NCBI GenBank assembly: GCA_047626155.1
Contig: JBLHRR010000003.1
Span: forward strand, 1-64,000
Direction: 5' to 3'
Length of the DNA stretch: 64,000 nucleotides
From: CALGLS01 sp047626155
GTDB lineage: Bacteria; Bacteroidota; Bacteroidia; Chitinophagales; Saprospiraceae
Shown: positions 1-7,847 of the stretch, one piece after another
Layout: each line of letters starts with the position of its first letter
Position numbering within the stretch: position 1 is the first letter of the stretch
Translations under genes and position numbers: made by a program
Notes under the pieces: generated by a model
Database searches by the model: none
What the model was told of the DNA's origin: nothing
What the model saw: only the letters and a program-made list of their open reading frames with translations

Positions 1-126
1 TCGAGGGTGGAGAATCCGGCATAAATCACGTTTTGGTATTGGAATACGGATCACTTTTGTTTTCCAAATTCTGATACCAGGGCTGCGACTAACTGCTCCT
101 TGAAGGTTCGAATCCTTCCCTCACAG
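1..126 (+). tRNA. tRNA-like gene with giant variable arm, 5' truncated by window edge
   Basis: This is the 3' part of a second copy of the tRNA-like gene at 192-354. The first 127 bases of the window are identical to 229-355 by eye. It starts inside the anticodon loop and keeps the 3' anticodon strand, the long variable region, the T arm (GAAGG, loop TTCGAAT, CCTTC) and the 3' acceptor strand CCTCACA followed by G. The 5' half lies outside the window. The flanks of the two copies differ, so this is a tandem gene pair with different spacers and not an assembly duplication of a longer block. Amino acid identity is inferred only from the other copy. Confidence 0.5.
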
Positions 127-191
127 CATATTTTAATCTTGAAAATCCTAAGCATCCGAAAGAGGTTTGCTTATTTCAAAATTAACAACAT

Positions 192-354
192 TGTGAGGTG
201 ATGAAACTGGCAGCCATGCCCTCTTGTCTCGAGGGTGGAGAATCCGGCATAAATCACGTTTTGGTATTGGAATACGGATCACTTTTGTTTTCCAAATTCT
301 GATACCAGGGCTGCGACTAACTGCTCCTTGAAGGTTCGAATCCTTCCCTCACAG
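192..354 (+). tRNA. Class II tRNA-like gene with ~94-nt variable arm, apparent anticodon GUC
   Basis: Every standard tRNA arm can be folded. Acceptor TGTGAGG (192-198) pairs with CCTCACA (347-353), with discriminator G at 354. The D arm has stem ATG/CAT (201-203/215-217) and an 11-nt loop carrying the GG pair, a geometry like that of tRNA-Leu. The anticodon arm CCCTC/GAGGG (219-223/231-235) has loop TTGTCTC, which reads anticodon GTC (226-228). The T arm is GAAGG/CCTTC (330-334/342-346) with loop TTCGAAT. Between anticodon and T arms lie about 94 nt (236-329), against about 4-5 in class I and 12-24 in class II tRNAs. That insert folds on itself: GGAG/CTCC, TGGTAT/ATACCA and TTGGAA/TTCCAA are nested. 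GUC, C38 and G73 match tRNA-Asp identity elements, but base 37 is T where a purine is expected. CCA is not encoded. Whether it decodes or is a tRNA-derived regulatory RNA is open. Confidence 0.55.
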
Positions 355-364
355 CTTATTCGAT

Positions 365-396
365 AATAGCGCTTCTTTGATGAAAGGAGCGCTATT
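365..396 (+). terminator. Terminator-like hairpin after the tRNA-like gene
   Basis: A 14-bp stem (365-378 with 383-396, one G-T pair) closes a GATG tetraloop starting 11 bases after the tRNA-like gene. The T tract after it is short, so it may be a weak terminator or a 3' processing signal. Confidence 0.5.
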
Positions 397-459
397 TGAC
401 GTTTTAGTACATTACATAAACTAAGCTCATAGCATTAAAAACTAAAGAGAAGTCCATTG

Positions 460-546
460 ATGGAAGAAACAGCGCAATTCGACGAAAAACAAAGGATGGA
501 AAGAATAAAAGAGAGGATATTTAGTTTTGTAAGAAATAACGTGTAA
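460..546 (+). CDS. Possible 28-aa peptide
   Basis: An ATG-to-TAA reading frame of 28 codons begins MEETAQFDEK and ends SFVRNNV. It is charged and probably helical, and sits between the hairpin at 365-396 and the strong hairpin at 550-601. No family is recognised and no clear ribosome binding site is seen, so it may be chance. It is listed because it is the only open frame between the tRNA-like gene and the next hairpin. Confidence 0.15.
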   Translation: MEETAQFDEKQRMERIKERIFSFVRNNV

Positions 547-549
547 AAT

Positions 550-601
550 AAGCAGCCCCATCTTAATTCGCATTTCCAGTGAGCGTAAAACGGGGCTGCT
601 T
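550..601. terminator. Hairpin between convergent transcripts
   Basis: AAGCAGCCCC (550-559) pairs perfectly with GGGGCTGCTT (592-601) across a 32-nt loop. It lies downstream of both the + strand tRNA-like unit and the - strand cyclase gene, so it can serve both. Confidence 0.55.
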
Positions 602-701
602 TCTTATATTAGCGTTGAGTCATTAAACCAATGCAAATACGTTTTTGCCCCTATATTCGCTGCCTTCTGGCGAAAAAAAAGATCAAATTATTTTTCAGGT
701 T

Positions 702-2786
702 CTATTTATCTGTCTTTGCAAAGACATAATACATGTCCATTTCCCCTTTGTTTTTTGCCTCCAAACGCCCCCGATGCTTGCAATTGAAGTGGTCTTTAAC
801 CAACGCGTAAGTCGCTGCGGAAATATTCACCAGACCAACCTCTCCAGCAGCCTCTATACGGGCTGCTACATTAACTGTATCTCCCCAGATATCATAGGCA
901 AATTTTTTACTCCCAACCACTCCTGCGATCACCGGACCACTATTGACTCCCACCCTCATTTCTAAAATGGCTTTTCCTCTTTTCGTCCTAAGTTTATTAA
1001 TCTCAGCCATCTGTTCTTGCATCACTAAGGCAGTCCTAACCAGATCCAGCGCATGCGTTTCCGACGTTTCAGGAAGCCCTGCAGCGCACATATAGGCGTC
1101 GCCGATCGTTTTTATTTTTTCGATACCATTCTGACTAATGATTTCATCAAAGGCTCGGTAATACTCGTCCAGAAGGTCAACCAGTTCATCTGCTGTCATT
1201 TTCTCAGTAGCCTGCGTAAAGGATTTGAAGTCTGTGAATAAGACAGAAACGGATTCATAGCTCCGAGCAGTGGTCTTTCCTTTTGCTTTTAATTCCTGTG
1301 CGGTTGCTTCGGGCAAAATATTCAGCAGCAACCCTTCTGATTTTTGACGCTCTGATTCGATGATCGTACTCTTTTCTTCCAGCGCCTTGTTCGTTTTGCT
1401 TTTAATTCTACTTTGATTGAACAATAACAAAGCTAGCAATAACAATGCTATTCCGCCGCCCATTAAGGCCTTTTGTTTGGTGGCGGCTTGTCGTAGTTCT
1501 GATTCCTTTCTTTCTATTTCATATTCTTTTCTCTCAATTTCGAGTTGCTTGTTGAAGTCACCGAACAAAGCTTCCCGCATGGAATTGTTCCGTACACGGT
1601 CTTCGCTTAATCTTTGATACCTCAACTTGTCGTATTTTTTCTGATATCTTAATGCGTTCTTATAATCCTTCAGTGCCGTGTAGGATTTTGATAAGTCTTG
1701 ATAAGCCTCTTGTTCATATTTTCCATTCTGTATTTCTTTCGCAATCACCAGACACTTTTTAGCGTAATACACTGCTGCTTTATATTGTTTCTGTCTTCTT
1801 TTTACATCTCCAAAACCATTATAAGTTTCCATCATACCTTTCGCATCTTCCTCTCCTATCCGGATGATTAAAGCTTGATCCAAATAATCCAGTGCCTTTT
1901 CATAACAAAATGTAGCCGAGTCTCTTTTTTCTAATTTGGCATAGTAACTACCAAAGTTTTTATATACCACCCCTAAGTTATTATAACTATCACTAATGCT
2001 ACTTTGGTCTTCTTCTTTTTGCCGTAAGGCTAATGCTTTTTCAAGCAATTCAATAGATTTTAAAAAACCCGTAAATGCTTTTTCAAATCTTCCTTTTTTG
2101 TAATCCTCTTCTGCTAAATCATCTTTATGGTTTCCCAAATTATTATACGCCATAGCTATTTCCCAATCATCTTTTAATGACTTTGCCAGAGACAACGCTT
2201 TATTTTTATTTTCCTCTGCCTCTTTCCAACGTTCTAATTCTGTTAGAATATTTCCCATTATCGTATAGGCATTCAGCAAATCATATGGGTCATCGGTAAG
2301 AGCAGACCATTCCTGATAATTAAACGCATAGTCAAGTGCTTCTGAATATTCACCCATTATTTCATGAGTGTTAGCCAAATTATAATAAACCCTGGCAATG
2401 CGGTTGGTGTCCTGAAGTTCTTTCCTGATGTTAAGAGATTGATGCAAATTTGAAATAGCCACCCTAAAACTATCCAATTCTGCATACAGATTCCCAATGT
2501 TGTTATAGAGCGAAGCCACTCCTTTTTCGTCATCCAAGGATTGTCGAATCTCCAATGCTTTCGCATAATATTCAATCGCCTTGGCTGTATTTCCGTGAAT
2601 GGTTTCTACGACACCCCAATTATTGTAAGCCTGGCCTTCTCCTTTTCCATAGTTCAATTTTTCCGCTAATGTGATAGCCTTGTTAAGAAAATTTCTAGCT
2701 TTTACAGGATCATTGATTTTATACTCCCAGGCGAGATCATTCAGAAGCTCTACTTTGCTCTTATCTTCTTTAGCTAGAGTCAACAA
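702..2786 (-). CDS. TPR-containing adenylate/guanylate cyclase (class III)
   Basis: The protein should make a cyclic nucleotide from ATP or GTP. The first 400 or so residues are tetratricopeptide repeats (repeats with YNNLG and ALEIR signatures). A charged coiled coil and one membrane span (about 440-458, GGGIALLLLALLLF) follow, then a C-terminal class III cyclase domain. Visible catalytic motifs are FTDFKSFT and GDAYM (metal-binding Asp), KTIGDAYM (base-selecting Lys) and WGDTVNVAARIE (transition-state Asn/Arg). The layout implies periplasmic TPRs and a cytoplasmic cyclase. The start is odd: the listed TTG at 2786 leaves no export signal, but the same frame stays open upstream and encodes FLLYLCFFSWSAITAAQ, a good signal peptide, with no in-frame ATG, GTG or TTG before it. 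An ATG appears if one base is removed from a 7-base A/T run near 2843-2849. Either a rare start codon or a consensus indel is likely. Confidence 0.9.
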   Translation of the reverse strand: MLTLAKEDKSKVELLNDLAWEYKINDPVKARNFLNKAITLAEKLNYGKGEGQAYNNWGVVETIHGNTAKAIEYYAKALEIRQSLDDEKGVASLYNNIGNLYAELDSFRVAISNLHQSLNIRKELQDTNRIARVYYNLANTHEIMGEYSEALDYAFNYQEWSALTDDPYDLLNAYTIMGNILTELERWKEAEENKNKALSLAKSLKDDWEIAMAYNNLGNHKDDLAEEDYKKGRFEKAFTGFLKSIELLEKALALRQKEEDQSSISDSYNNLGVVYKNFGSYYAKLEKRDSATFCYEKALDYLDQALIIRIGEEDAKGMMETYNGFGDVKRRQKQYKAAVYYAKKCLVIAKEIQNGKYEQEAYQDLSKSYTALKDYKNALRYQKKYDKLRYQRLSEDRVRNNSMREALFGDFNKQLEIERKEYEIERKESELRQAATKQKALMGGGIALLLLALLLFNQSRIKSKTNKALEEKSTIIESERQKSEGLLLNILPEATAQELKAKGKTTARSYESVSVLFTDFKSFTQATEKMTADELVDLLDEYYRAFDEIISQNGIEKIKTIGDAYMCAAGLPETSETHALDLVRTALVMQEQMAEINKLRTKRGKAILEMRVGVNSGPVIAGVVGSKKFAYDIWGDTVNVAARIEAAGEVGLVNISAATYALVKDHFNCKHRGRLEAKNKGEMDMYYVFAKTDK

Positions 2787-2844
2787 TTGCTGGAGACTAT
2801 CGGCAATAGAAAATTCCTGAGCGGCAGTAATTGCCGACCAAGAA

Positions 2845-2883
2845 AAAAAGCATAAGTAAAGAAGGAACTTACTTATGCTTTTT
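2845..2883. terminator. Strong bidirectional terminator overlapping the cyclase 5' end
   Basis: A perfect 15-bp stem, 2845-2859 with 2869-2883, is flanked by A and T runs and has a 9-nt loop. It follows the DUF4920 gene on the minus strand by about 50 bases and overlaps the segment that would encode the cyclase signal peptide. Confidence 0.7.
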
Positions 2884-2934
2884 ATTGATTGTGGTATGTT
2901 GGTGATTTGAAAAATTAGCTTAGGGTATTTCGTT

Positions 2935-3414
2935 TTAATCGTTCAGCAAGATGACCCCAGAGGCCATAAATTTAAGCTCCTCTTCGGGTTGCGTAATTGC
3001 AGCAATCTCTTCCGGCGATTTGCCCTCGTCCTCTGCATAGTGTTGCAATTCCTCCACAGAGGTAACCTCTCTGAAAGCATAGCCTTCCATGATCACTTCC
3101 TTTCCGGAAATATCTAAAGGCATGAAGAACCCGTAGTCTTTAAACTTTACAAACATATCTTCTTTCCCTTCTTCTACAATACTCATCCAACAACCTTTCG
3201 CCTGACAAACTTCAGCGACTCTACCTTTTACTTTTACCGCCAATGAGTCATTAGTCCCCATTTCGGATACCAGCTTCGCGTAAGGCATTACATTTTTATC
3301 GTCGATCTTTGCTCCAAAGTATTCCACGCCAGTGGTTCCAGATATTTTTACCGAACTATTGCAGGAAAATAGGCCTATTGACAATATGACTATAAGCAGG
3401 ATTTGTTTCAACAT
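2935..3414 (-). CDS. DUF4920 domain lipoprotein
   Basis: The 159-aa protein starts with MLKQILLIVILSIGLFSC, a lipoprotein signal with Cys18 as the acylated residue. The rest matches what I know of DUF4920 proteins of Bacteroidota: a small beta-rich OB-like domain with the VKGRVAEVCQAKGCWMSI stretch, including the conserved C-x4-CWM, followed by FVKFKDYGFFMPLDISGK. The two cysteines could bind a metal. Function is unknown. It is probably anchored in a membrane facing the periplasm. It ends just before the terminator at 2845-2883, so it is likely monocistronic. Confidence 0.85.
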   Translation of the reverse strand: MLKQILLIVILSIGLFSCNSSVKISGTTGVEYFGAKIDDKNVMPYAKLVSEMGTNDSLAVKVKGRVAEVCQAKGCWMSIVEEGKEDMFVKFKDYGFFMPLDISGKEVIMEGYAFREVTSVEELQHYAEDEGKSPEEIAAITQPEEELKFMASGVILLND

Positions 3415-3432
3415 GATTATTACTTTTTAGTG

Positions 3433-3460
3433 CTTCTTTGACGAATTCCGTACTTTGGGA
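3433..3460 (+). promoter_or_regulatory. Weak copy of TTCTTTGAC dispersed motif
   Basis: CTTCTTTGACGAATTCCG resembles four other intergenic copies (4433, 12963, 22357, 43017). This one is the least conserved, and it points away from the nearest gene start at 3414. Confidence 0.25.
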
Positions 3461-3568
3461 ACGCTGGATTAAAGAAAACATTATTTAATTTATCTTTATC
3501 CCTACAAATTTAAGCGCTTATTCGAGAAAACAGAAGCGAGAAGAGATAACTTTTAGACAGCCCATCAA

Positions 3569-3606
3569 AAAAAGCCCAAACCTGACGAATCAGATTTGGA
3601 CTTTTT
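3569..3606. terminator. Bidirectional terminator-like hairpin
   Basis: A 17-bp stem with two G-T/A-C irregularities, 3569-3585 with 3590-3606, closes a CGAA loop and is flanked by A and T runs. It sits 40 bases past the stop of the broken surface-protein gene on the minus strand, as expected for its old terminator. Confidence 0.65.
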
Positions 3607-3645
3607 AGCTATAACAAATAAGAGATATTCCCTTAGGGTTACTCC

Positions 3646-4079
3646 CTATTCCGTCGCTTTATGAAAACGTTACGTTGTCCTGTTATTCTCGCCCTGATCA
3701 AATTCAATGTAATAAATTCCGCTCATCAAGTCGCTTACATCAATCGTCTGTCTCGGCTGGTCTATCGCAAATTCTTTGACTATCACAACAAAGGAATTAT
3801 AACCCTTAGCTTTTCCTAACACGTTGATTACTAGCGAGCGGTGCATTACCCGAATCGCATGTACAGGCATTTCCTTGCCCATCATTATCATCATCCTGCT
3901 GACTTGGGTTATAAACCATTGCTCCAATTGTAGATATACGGCCCTGTTCCTTTGTAAGCATAAACTTGAATTTCTCCATCGTACCCTGAAGAACAACTAA
4001 TGGGAAATCCGCTGTAATCGGATAGAATTAGCATATCAACAAAGAAATTCTGGCAGTGGTCTAAGTTAATTTTTCGTTG
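3646..4079 (-). pseudogene. Remnant of SprB-repeat / T9SS-sorted surface protein
   Basis: Pieces of one surface protein can be read in different minus-strand frames. At the 5' side one frame gives FPISCSSGYDGEIQVYAYKG followed by GPYIYNWSNG, a SprB repeat, and then stops. Next, another frame gives DDDNDGQGNACTCD, a calcium-binding-type acidic stretch. Then INVLGKAKGYNSFVVIV and TIDVSDLMSGIYYIEFDQGE form the core of a T9SS C-terminal sorting domain. After an in-frame TAA the last residues RFHKATE precede the final stop at 3646-3648. Several frameshifts and a stop make this a true decay product. SprB-type proteins are exported by the T9SS and act at the cell surface in adhesion or gliding. The hairpin at 3569-3606 is the likely old terminator. 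Confidence 0.6.
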
Positions 4080-4120
4080 TTACTTAAGCCTAAAGGACAA
4101 ATTCAATTTTCATTAAAATT

Positions 4121-4182
4121 AAAAGCGAATTTCTAAACCTGACATAGCGAGAAATTGTAAAACTATTGTTTTATAATTCCTT
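4121..4182 (+). repeat. Dispersed box plus hairpin element, copy 1
   Basis: A box CTAAACCTGACATAGCGAG is followed by a hairpin (AATTGTAAAAC with GTTTTATAATT, one mismatch). A second copy with the same box and a different hairpin is at 38421-38490. Apart from this element and the motif at 4433, nothing codes between 4080 and 4492 that I can see. Confidence 0.35.
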
Positions 4183-4432
4183 TTGCATCATGGCCTATTT
4201 TAGATTTGGGGAAGACAAGAGACTAACTGTATAACCTTTTCGTGAATTCTGATTGGCAATATCCAATAACTATATCATGAGGGTATTTAATACATATAGT
4301 TTATTGCTATACTATAGTGTTTTAAAACAACTGTGCCTTAATGAACGTTGATCTCTTTTAGAAATAAAGGAGATCCTCTCCAATCAGCCCCTTATTAATG
4401 AGGAGTCTTCTATCTTTGGCTTTCAAAACCTC

Positions 4433-4459
4433 CTTCTTTGGCAATGATGTGGTTCCTCA
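4433..4459 (+). promoter_or_regulatory. TTCTTTGAC dispersed motif upstream of WG-repeat gene
   Basis: CTTCTTTGGCAATGATGTGG continues with TTCCTCAAAA and lies about 35 bases before the ATG at 4493. It is one of five related intergenic motifs; four lie upstream of a + strand gene. It could be a regulator site or part of a promoter. Confidence 0.35.
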
Positions 4460-4492
4460 AAAAAATTCGTCAAAGAACTCAAATCAATAACT

Positions 4493-5902
4493 ATGCTCCG
4501 AACATTTTTCCTTTTTTGCTGCTGCCTACCAGTGCTATTAACCGCCCAACAATACGAATGGGCCTTTACCACTAATCATTTTGACAAGGCCAACGATTTT
4601 AGCGATGGTTATGCTATTGTCAAGAAAAAAATGCTGCGTGGTTTCATTAACCGAAGTGGCGAGGTGGTTGTCAAACCTCGATTTAATATCATTGATGCCT
4701 ATTCCGAAAACATCGCCTCTGCAGGTTTTGTCAATTACCAAACAGCAGAATCCAAGAGCGGCTATATTGACCGATCGGGAAAATTTACAATTCCTAATAA
4801 ATTTGAAGTGACCAGCCCTTTCCAGGAAGGGTTGGCTTGTGTAAAACAAAAGGGGAAATGGGGCTTCATTAATCACAAGGGAGTATTCGTTATTCCATTA
4901 AAATTCGAAGAAGCCAATGTCTTTTCCAACGGTATGGCGGCTGTAAAACATAAAGGCTTCTGGGGCATCATTAACACCAAAGGGGAATTCATCATCCCTC
5001 CTAAATTTGACTATCTTCTTGGTTTTTCCGAGGGATTATGCGCAGTCATGATGGGAGACAAATGGGGCTTCATCAATGCGCAGGGAAAAATTGTTATTCC
5101 TATTAAATATGAAACAGCTGCCAGTTTCAACAATGGTCGCGCACGGGTAGAAATTGATAAGCTCTTCGGCATGATCGACGACCGTGGTATTTTTGTTATA
5201 AAACCTTCTTTCACCATGTTGCACAACTTCTCTCACGGTCTAGCAGTCGCTAAAAAAGGAGTGAGTGACAAATGGGGATATATTGACATTTCAGGAAGCT
5301 TCATCATTCCCGCTAATTTTGATTTGGCCTATGACTTTTCAGAAAACTTGGCTCGTGTAAAAAAAGGAAAACAGTGGGGCTACATCAATCTCAAAGGTAA
5401 AATAGTCATTGACCCTATCTTTGATTCTGCCTATGATTTCCACGAAGGATTGGCCCGAGTACGACAGGGAGAGAAACGAGGCTTCATTCGCTACCTTCCG
5501 CCTTTGAAGGAAGAAATTGTAATTGATCAACCGAAGGCGAAACCTGAAGAGATTACCGTCCGCGCTATTAAACGGGGACACCACATCAAAGTACAAAGCG
5601 ACAGTTTGACGATTCATATTTTTGATCATAAAAAGATTGATGGTGATATTGTGTCATTGAATTTCAATGGAAAGTGGCTGGAGCAAAAGTATTTACTTTC
5701 CGGCAAACGTCATGAAATAAAAATTGCAGTTGATCATTTTCTCGAAGAGAACTATATACTTTTCTATGCTGAAAATCTTGGACGAAATCCGCCAAATACG
5801 GCAACTATTGCCATTAATGATGGTATTGGAAAGGAACAACAGATTGTCCTGGAGGCTGATTTGAATCAATGTGATATTATTTATTTTGAGAAACAGGATT
5901 AG
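4493..5902 (+). CDS. WG-repeat protein, exported
   Basis: The 469-aa protein has a signal peptide (MLRTFFLFCCCLPVLLTAQQ) and about eight tandem WG (KWG) repeats from about 25 to 345. Each has the pattern KWGFIN-x-x-G-x-x-VIP-x-x-F-x-x-A-x-x-F-x-x-G-L-A-x-V. The last about 120 residues (from PLKEEIVIDQ) form a separate beta-rich domain with no family I recognise, containing VSLNFNGKWL and AENLGRNPP. WG proteins are poorly characterised and probably bind other proteins or ligands in the periplasm or at the surface. It is flanked by the motif at 4433 and a terminator at 5926, so it is likely a single-gene unit. Confidence 0.88.
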   Translation: MLRTFFLFCCCLPVLLTAQQYEWAFTTNHFDKANDFSDGYAIVKKKMLRGFINRSGEVVVKPRFNIIDAYSENIASAGFVNYQTAESKSGYIDRSGKFTIPNKFEVTSPFQEGLACVKQKGKWGFINHKGVFVIPLKFEEANVFSNGMAAVKHKGFWGIINTKGEFIIPPKFDYLLGFSEGLCAVMMGDKWGFINAQGKIVIPIKYETAASFNNGRARVEIDKLFGMIDDRGIFVIKPSFTMLHNFSHGLAVAKKGVSDKWGYIDISGSFIIPANFDLAYDFSENLARVKKGKQWGYINLKGKIVIDPIFDSAYDFHEGLARVRQGEKRGFIRYLPPLKEEIVIDQPKAKPEEITVRAIKRGHHIKVQSDSLTIHIFDHKKIDGDIVSLNFNGKWLEQKYLLSGKRHEIKIAVDHFLEENYILFYAENLGRNPPNTATIAINDGIGKEQQIVLEADLNQCDIIYFEKQD

Positions 5903-5925
5903 ATTTAATTTAGTGGATGAGTTGG

Positions 5926-5977
5926 GATAAGGGCTCCCTTGATTCTGGTTAATATCCATTTGGAGGAAGCCCTTATC
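5926..5977 (+). terminator. Terminator hairpin after WG-repeat gene
   Basis: GATAAGGGCT (5926-5935) pairs with AGCCCTTATC (5968-5977), with extra pairing inside the loop. The T tract is interrupted. Confidence 0.5.
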
Positions 5978-6027
5978 TACCTTATTCTATAACAGTGAAT
6001 CCGACTGCTACCGTTGAACTAATCCAC

Positions 6028-6035
6028 TATCTTTG
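6028..6035 (+). promoter_or_regulatory. Bacteroidota-type -7 box (TATCTTTG)
   Basis: TATCTTTG matches the TAnnTTTG -7 consensus of Bacteroidota primary sigma factors, 32 bases before the ATG at 6068. No convincing -33 TTTG lies at the proper distance. Confidence 0.4.
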
Positions 6036-6067
6036 GAGTATAACAATACATTTACTAAATTGCAAAA

Positions 6068-7843
6068 ATGACAAAGAATCACACTCATCTCAATACTGCT
6101 ATTCTTTTTCTAATCCTATTCACCTGCTTTGCCTGCCGAAAAGCACCCAAGGAAGCTCCTGAAAAACTAATTGTCAATGTACGCTTAGCTGTTGATCCGG
6201 GCAAGTTGAATCCTTTGCTTTCACTGAATGGATATGCCGAGCAAGTAATGGGGAGTATCTTTATGGGCTTGCAAGAATTCGCCCCTTCTGATTATTCTTT
6301 GCGGCCAGCTTTGGCTCGTCAATCACCGACCCATCGAAGGATTGAGACTGGTCCTTTTAAAGGAGGTATTGCCTACGATTTTGAAATATTGGAAGAGGCA
6401 ATATGGGACAACGGAATGCCCGTTCTGGCAAGTGATTATGTTTTCAGTTTGAAAGCCATGTTCAACCCGGAGGTCGCTGCTGCAGCTTATCGCTCCTTTT
6501 TCGATTTCATTGCGGATGTTATTATTGATAAAAAAAATCCGAAACGTTTTAGTGTACTGACTAACAAAACGTACCTCTTATCGGAAGCGGCAATGAGTAG
6601 CATTTCGGTTTACCCAAAACATGTTTATGATCCAGAATCATTGTTAGATGTTTTTTCCATTGGGGATTTAAAAAATGATTCTATTACAAAAATAAACAAA
6701 AAGGTATTACTGAAGTTTGCCAATCAATTCCAGGCCCCCTTACATAGTTCCGATCCCAAAGGTATTGTTGGCTGCGGGCCTTACAAACTGGTAGAATGGG
6801 AAAGTGGCCAGTACATTATTTTACAAAAAAAAGAAAACTGGTGGGGCGACAAACTAGCTAAAGACCATCCGGCACTGATCGCCCGACCTGATGAAATTCT
6901 GTACAAAATCATCCCGGACAACGCCGCTGCTTTGACGGCCTTAAAAGGAGGACAACTCCATGTGGTTTCCGAAATAAATCCGCTCGCTTTTTCTGAATTA
7001 AAACAAAATACTTACGTAAAGGAAAATTTTGACTTATACACTCCACTATATTTATCCTACTACTACATTGCCCTCAACGGCAAAAGACCTTGGCTAAACG
7101 ACCCTAAGGTCAGGCGTGCAATTGCTCACTTAACAGACGTAGAGCAAATCATCAAAAGCTCCTTTTTTGGATTGGCAGAAAGAGTTACGGGGCCAATACA
7201 TCCTTCCAAACCTTTTTATAATCGCGAACTCCCCCCTATTCAATTTGACATTGAAAAGGCGCGTCAACTATTGAGCGAAGCCGGTTGGACAGATAGCGAT
7301 GGGGATGGTGTTTTAGATAAAACTATTAGCGGAAAACAGGAGCAGCTTTCGCTAAAGTACATCTACACCAGCGATAATGAGAGTGGAGAGGCCGTTGGTT
7401 TATTATTGAAGCAAGCAGCGGAACGAGTCGGTATAAGGATCAATATAAAGGGAATGGAATTCAGAGCTGCAGTAACTGCTTATCGTGGACGGGATTACGA
7501 CCTGGCTTACTCTCTTTGGTTAAATTTGCCCGGCCCTGAGGACATGAAGCAATTATGGCATACCAGCAGCGATCTTCCCAATGGCGGCAACCGCACGGGA
7601 TTTGGCAACAGTAGCTCCGACGCTTTGATTGATTCCATTAGAACTACTTTAGATGAAGAAACCCGAAAGGATTTGTATCTTCGTATACAGAAGCGCATCT
7701 ACGACGACCAGCCTTACGTCTTCTTATATGCTCCACTAGAACGAATAGTAATTAACAAAAAATTCAAAGCCAGTACTTCCGCCTTGCGGCCTGGCTTTTC
7801 TATACGTCAGTTCCATGTACAAAAAACAACCGCAAACCATTAG
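6068..7843 (+). CDS. Peptide/nickel-type ABC transporter substrate-binding lipoprotein (first)
   Basis: The 591-aa protein belongs to solute-binding family 5, which delivers oligopeptides, nickel or similar ligands to an ABC importer. A lipoprotein signal ends LFTCFAC (lipid on a Cys near residue 23). Family features follow: YDFEILEEAIWDNGMPVLASDYVFS, the CGPYKLVEWESGQYI block, NWWGD, the AALTALKGGQLHVV block, and VRRAIAHLTD. It is close to 40 residues longer than E. coli DppA or OppA. The next gene is a paralogue starting five bases after its stop; two permeases follow, so the four are one operon. Substrate cannot be deduced. A calcium-loop-like SDGDGVLD sits in the C-terminal lobe. Confidence 0.9.
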   Translation: MTKNHTHLNTAILFLILFTCFACRKAPKEAPEKLIVNVRLAVDPGKLNPLLSLNGYAEQVMGSIFMGLQEFAPSDYSLRPALARQSPTHRRIETGPFKGGIAYDFEILEEAIWDNGMPVLASDYVFSLKAMFNPEVAAAAYRSFFDFIADVIIDKKNPKRFSVLTNKTYLLSEAAMSSISVYPKHVYDPESLLDVFSIGDLKNDSITKINKKVLLKFANQFQAPLHSSDPKGIVGCGPYKLVEWESGQYIILQKKENWWGDKLAKDHPALIARPDEILYKIIPDNAAALTALKGGQLHVVSEINPLAFSELKQNTYVKENFDLYTPLYLSYYYIALNGKRPWLNDPKVRRAIAHLTDVEQIIKSSFFGLAERVTGPIHPSKPFYNRELPPIQFDIEKARQLLSEAGWTDSDGDGVLDKTISGKQEQLSLKYIYTSDNESGEAVGLLLKQAAERVGIRINIKGMEFRAAVTAYRGRDYDLAYSLWLNLPGPEDMKQLWHTSSDLPNGGNRTGFGNSSSDALIDSIRTTLDEETRKDLYLRIQKRIYDDQPYVFLYAPLERIVINKKFKASTSALRPGFSIRQFHVQKTTANH

Positions 7844-7847
7844 TACC

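Noticed and set aside
219..311. Intron in the anticodon loop of the tRNA-like gene (alternative stem GCCCT/AGGGC)
   Set aside because: It would leave about 76 nt of intron, far too short for group I, and lose the perfect 5-bp/7-nt anticodon arm. It also gives a poor variable arm. Kept only as an alternative to test.
1..360. Repeat pair as a CRISPR or direct repeat array
   Set aside because: Units of about 160 nt with full tRNA arms and a single visible spacer do not fit CRISPR; the tRNA-like fold explains them.
645..965. 106-aa + strand open frame
   Set aside because: Antisense shadow of the cyclase catalytic domain.
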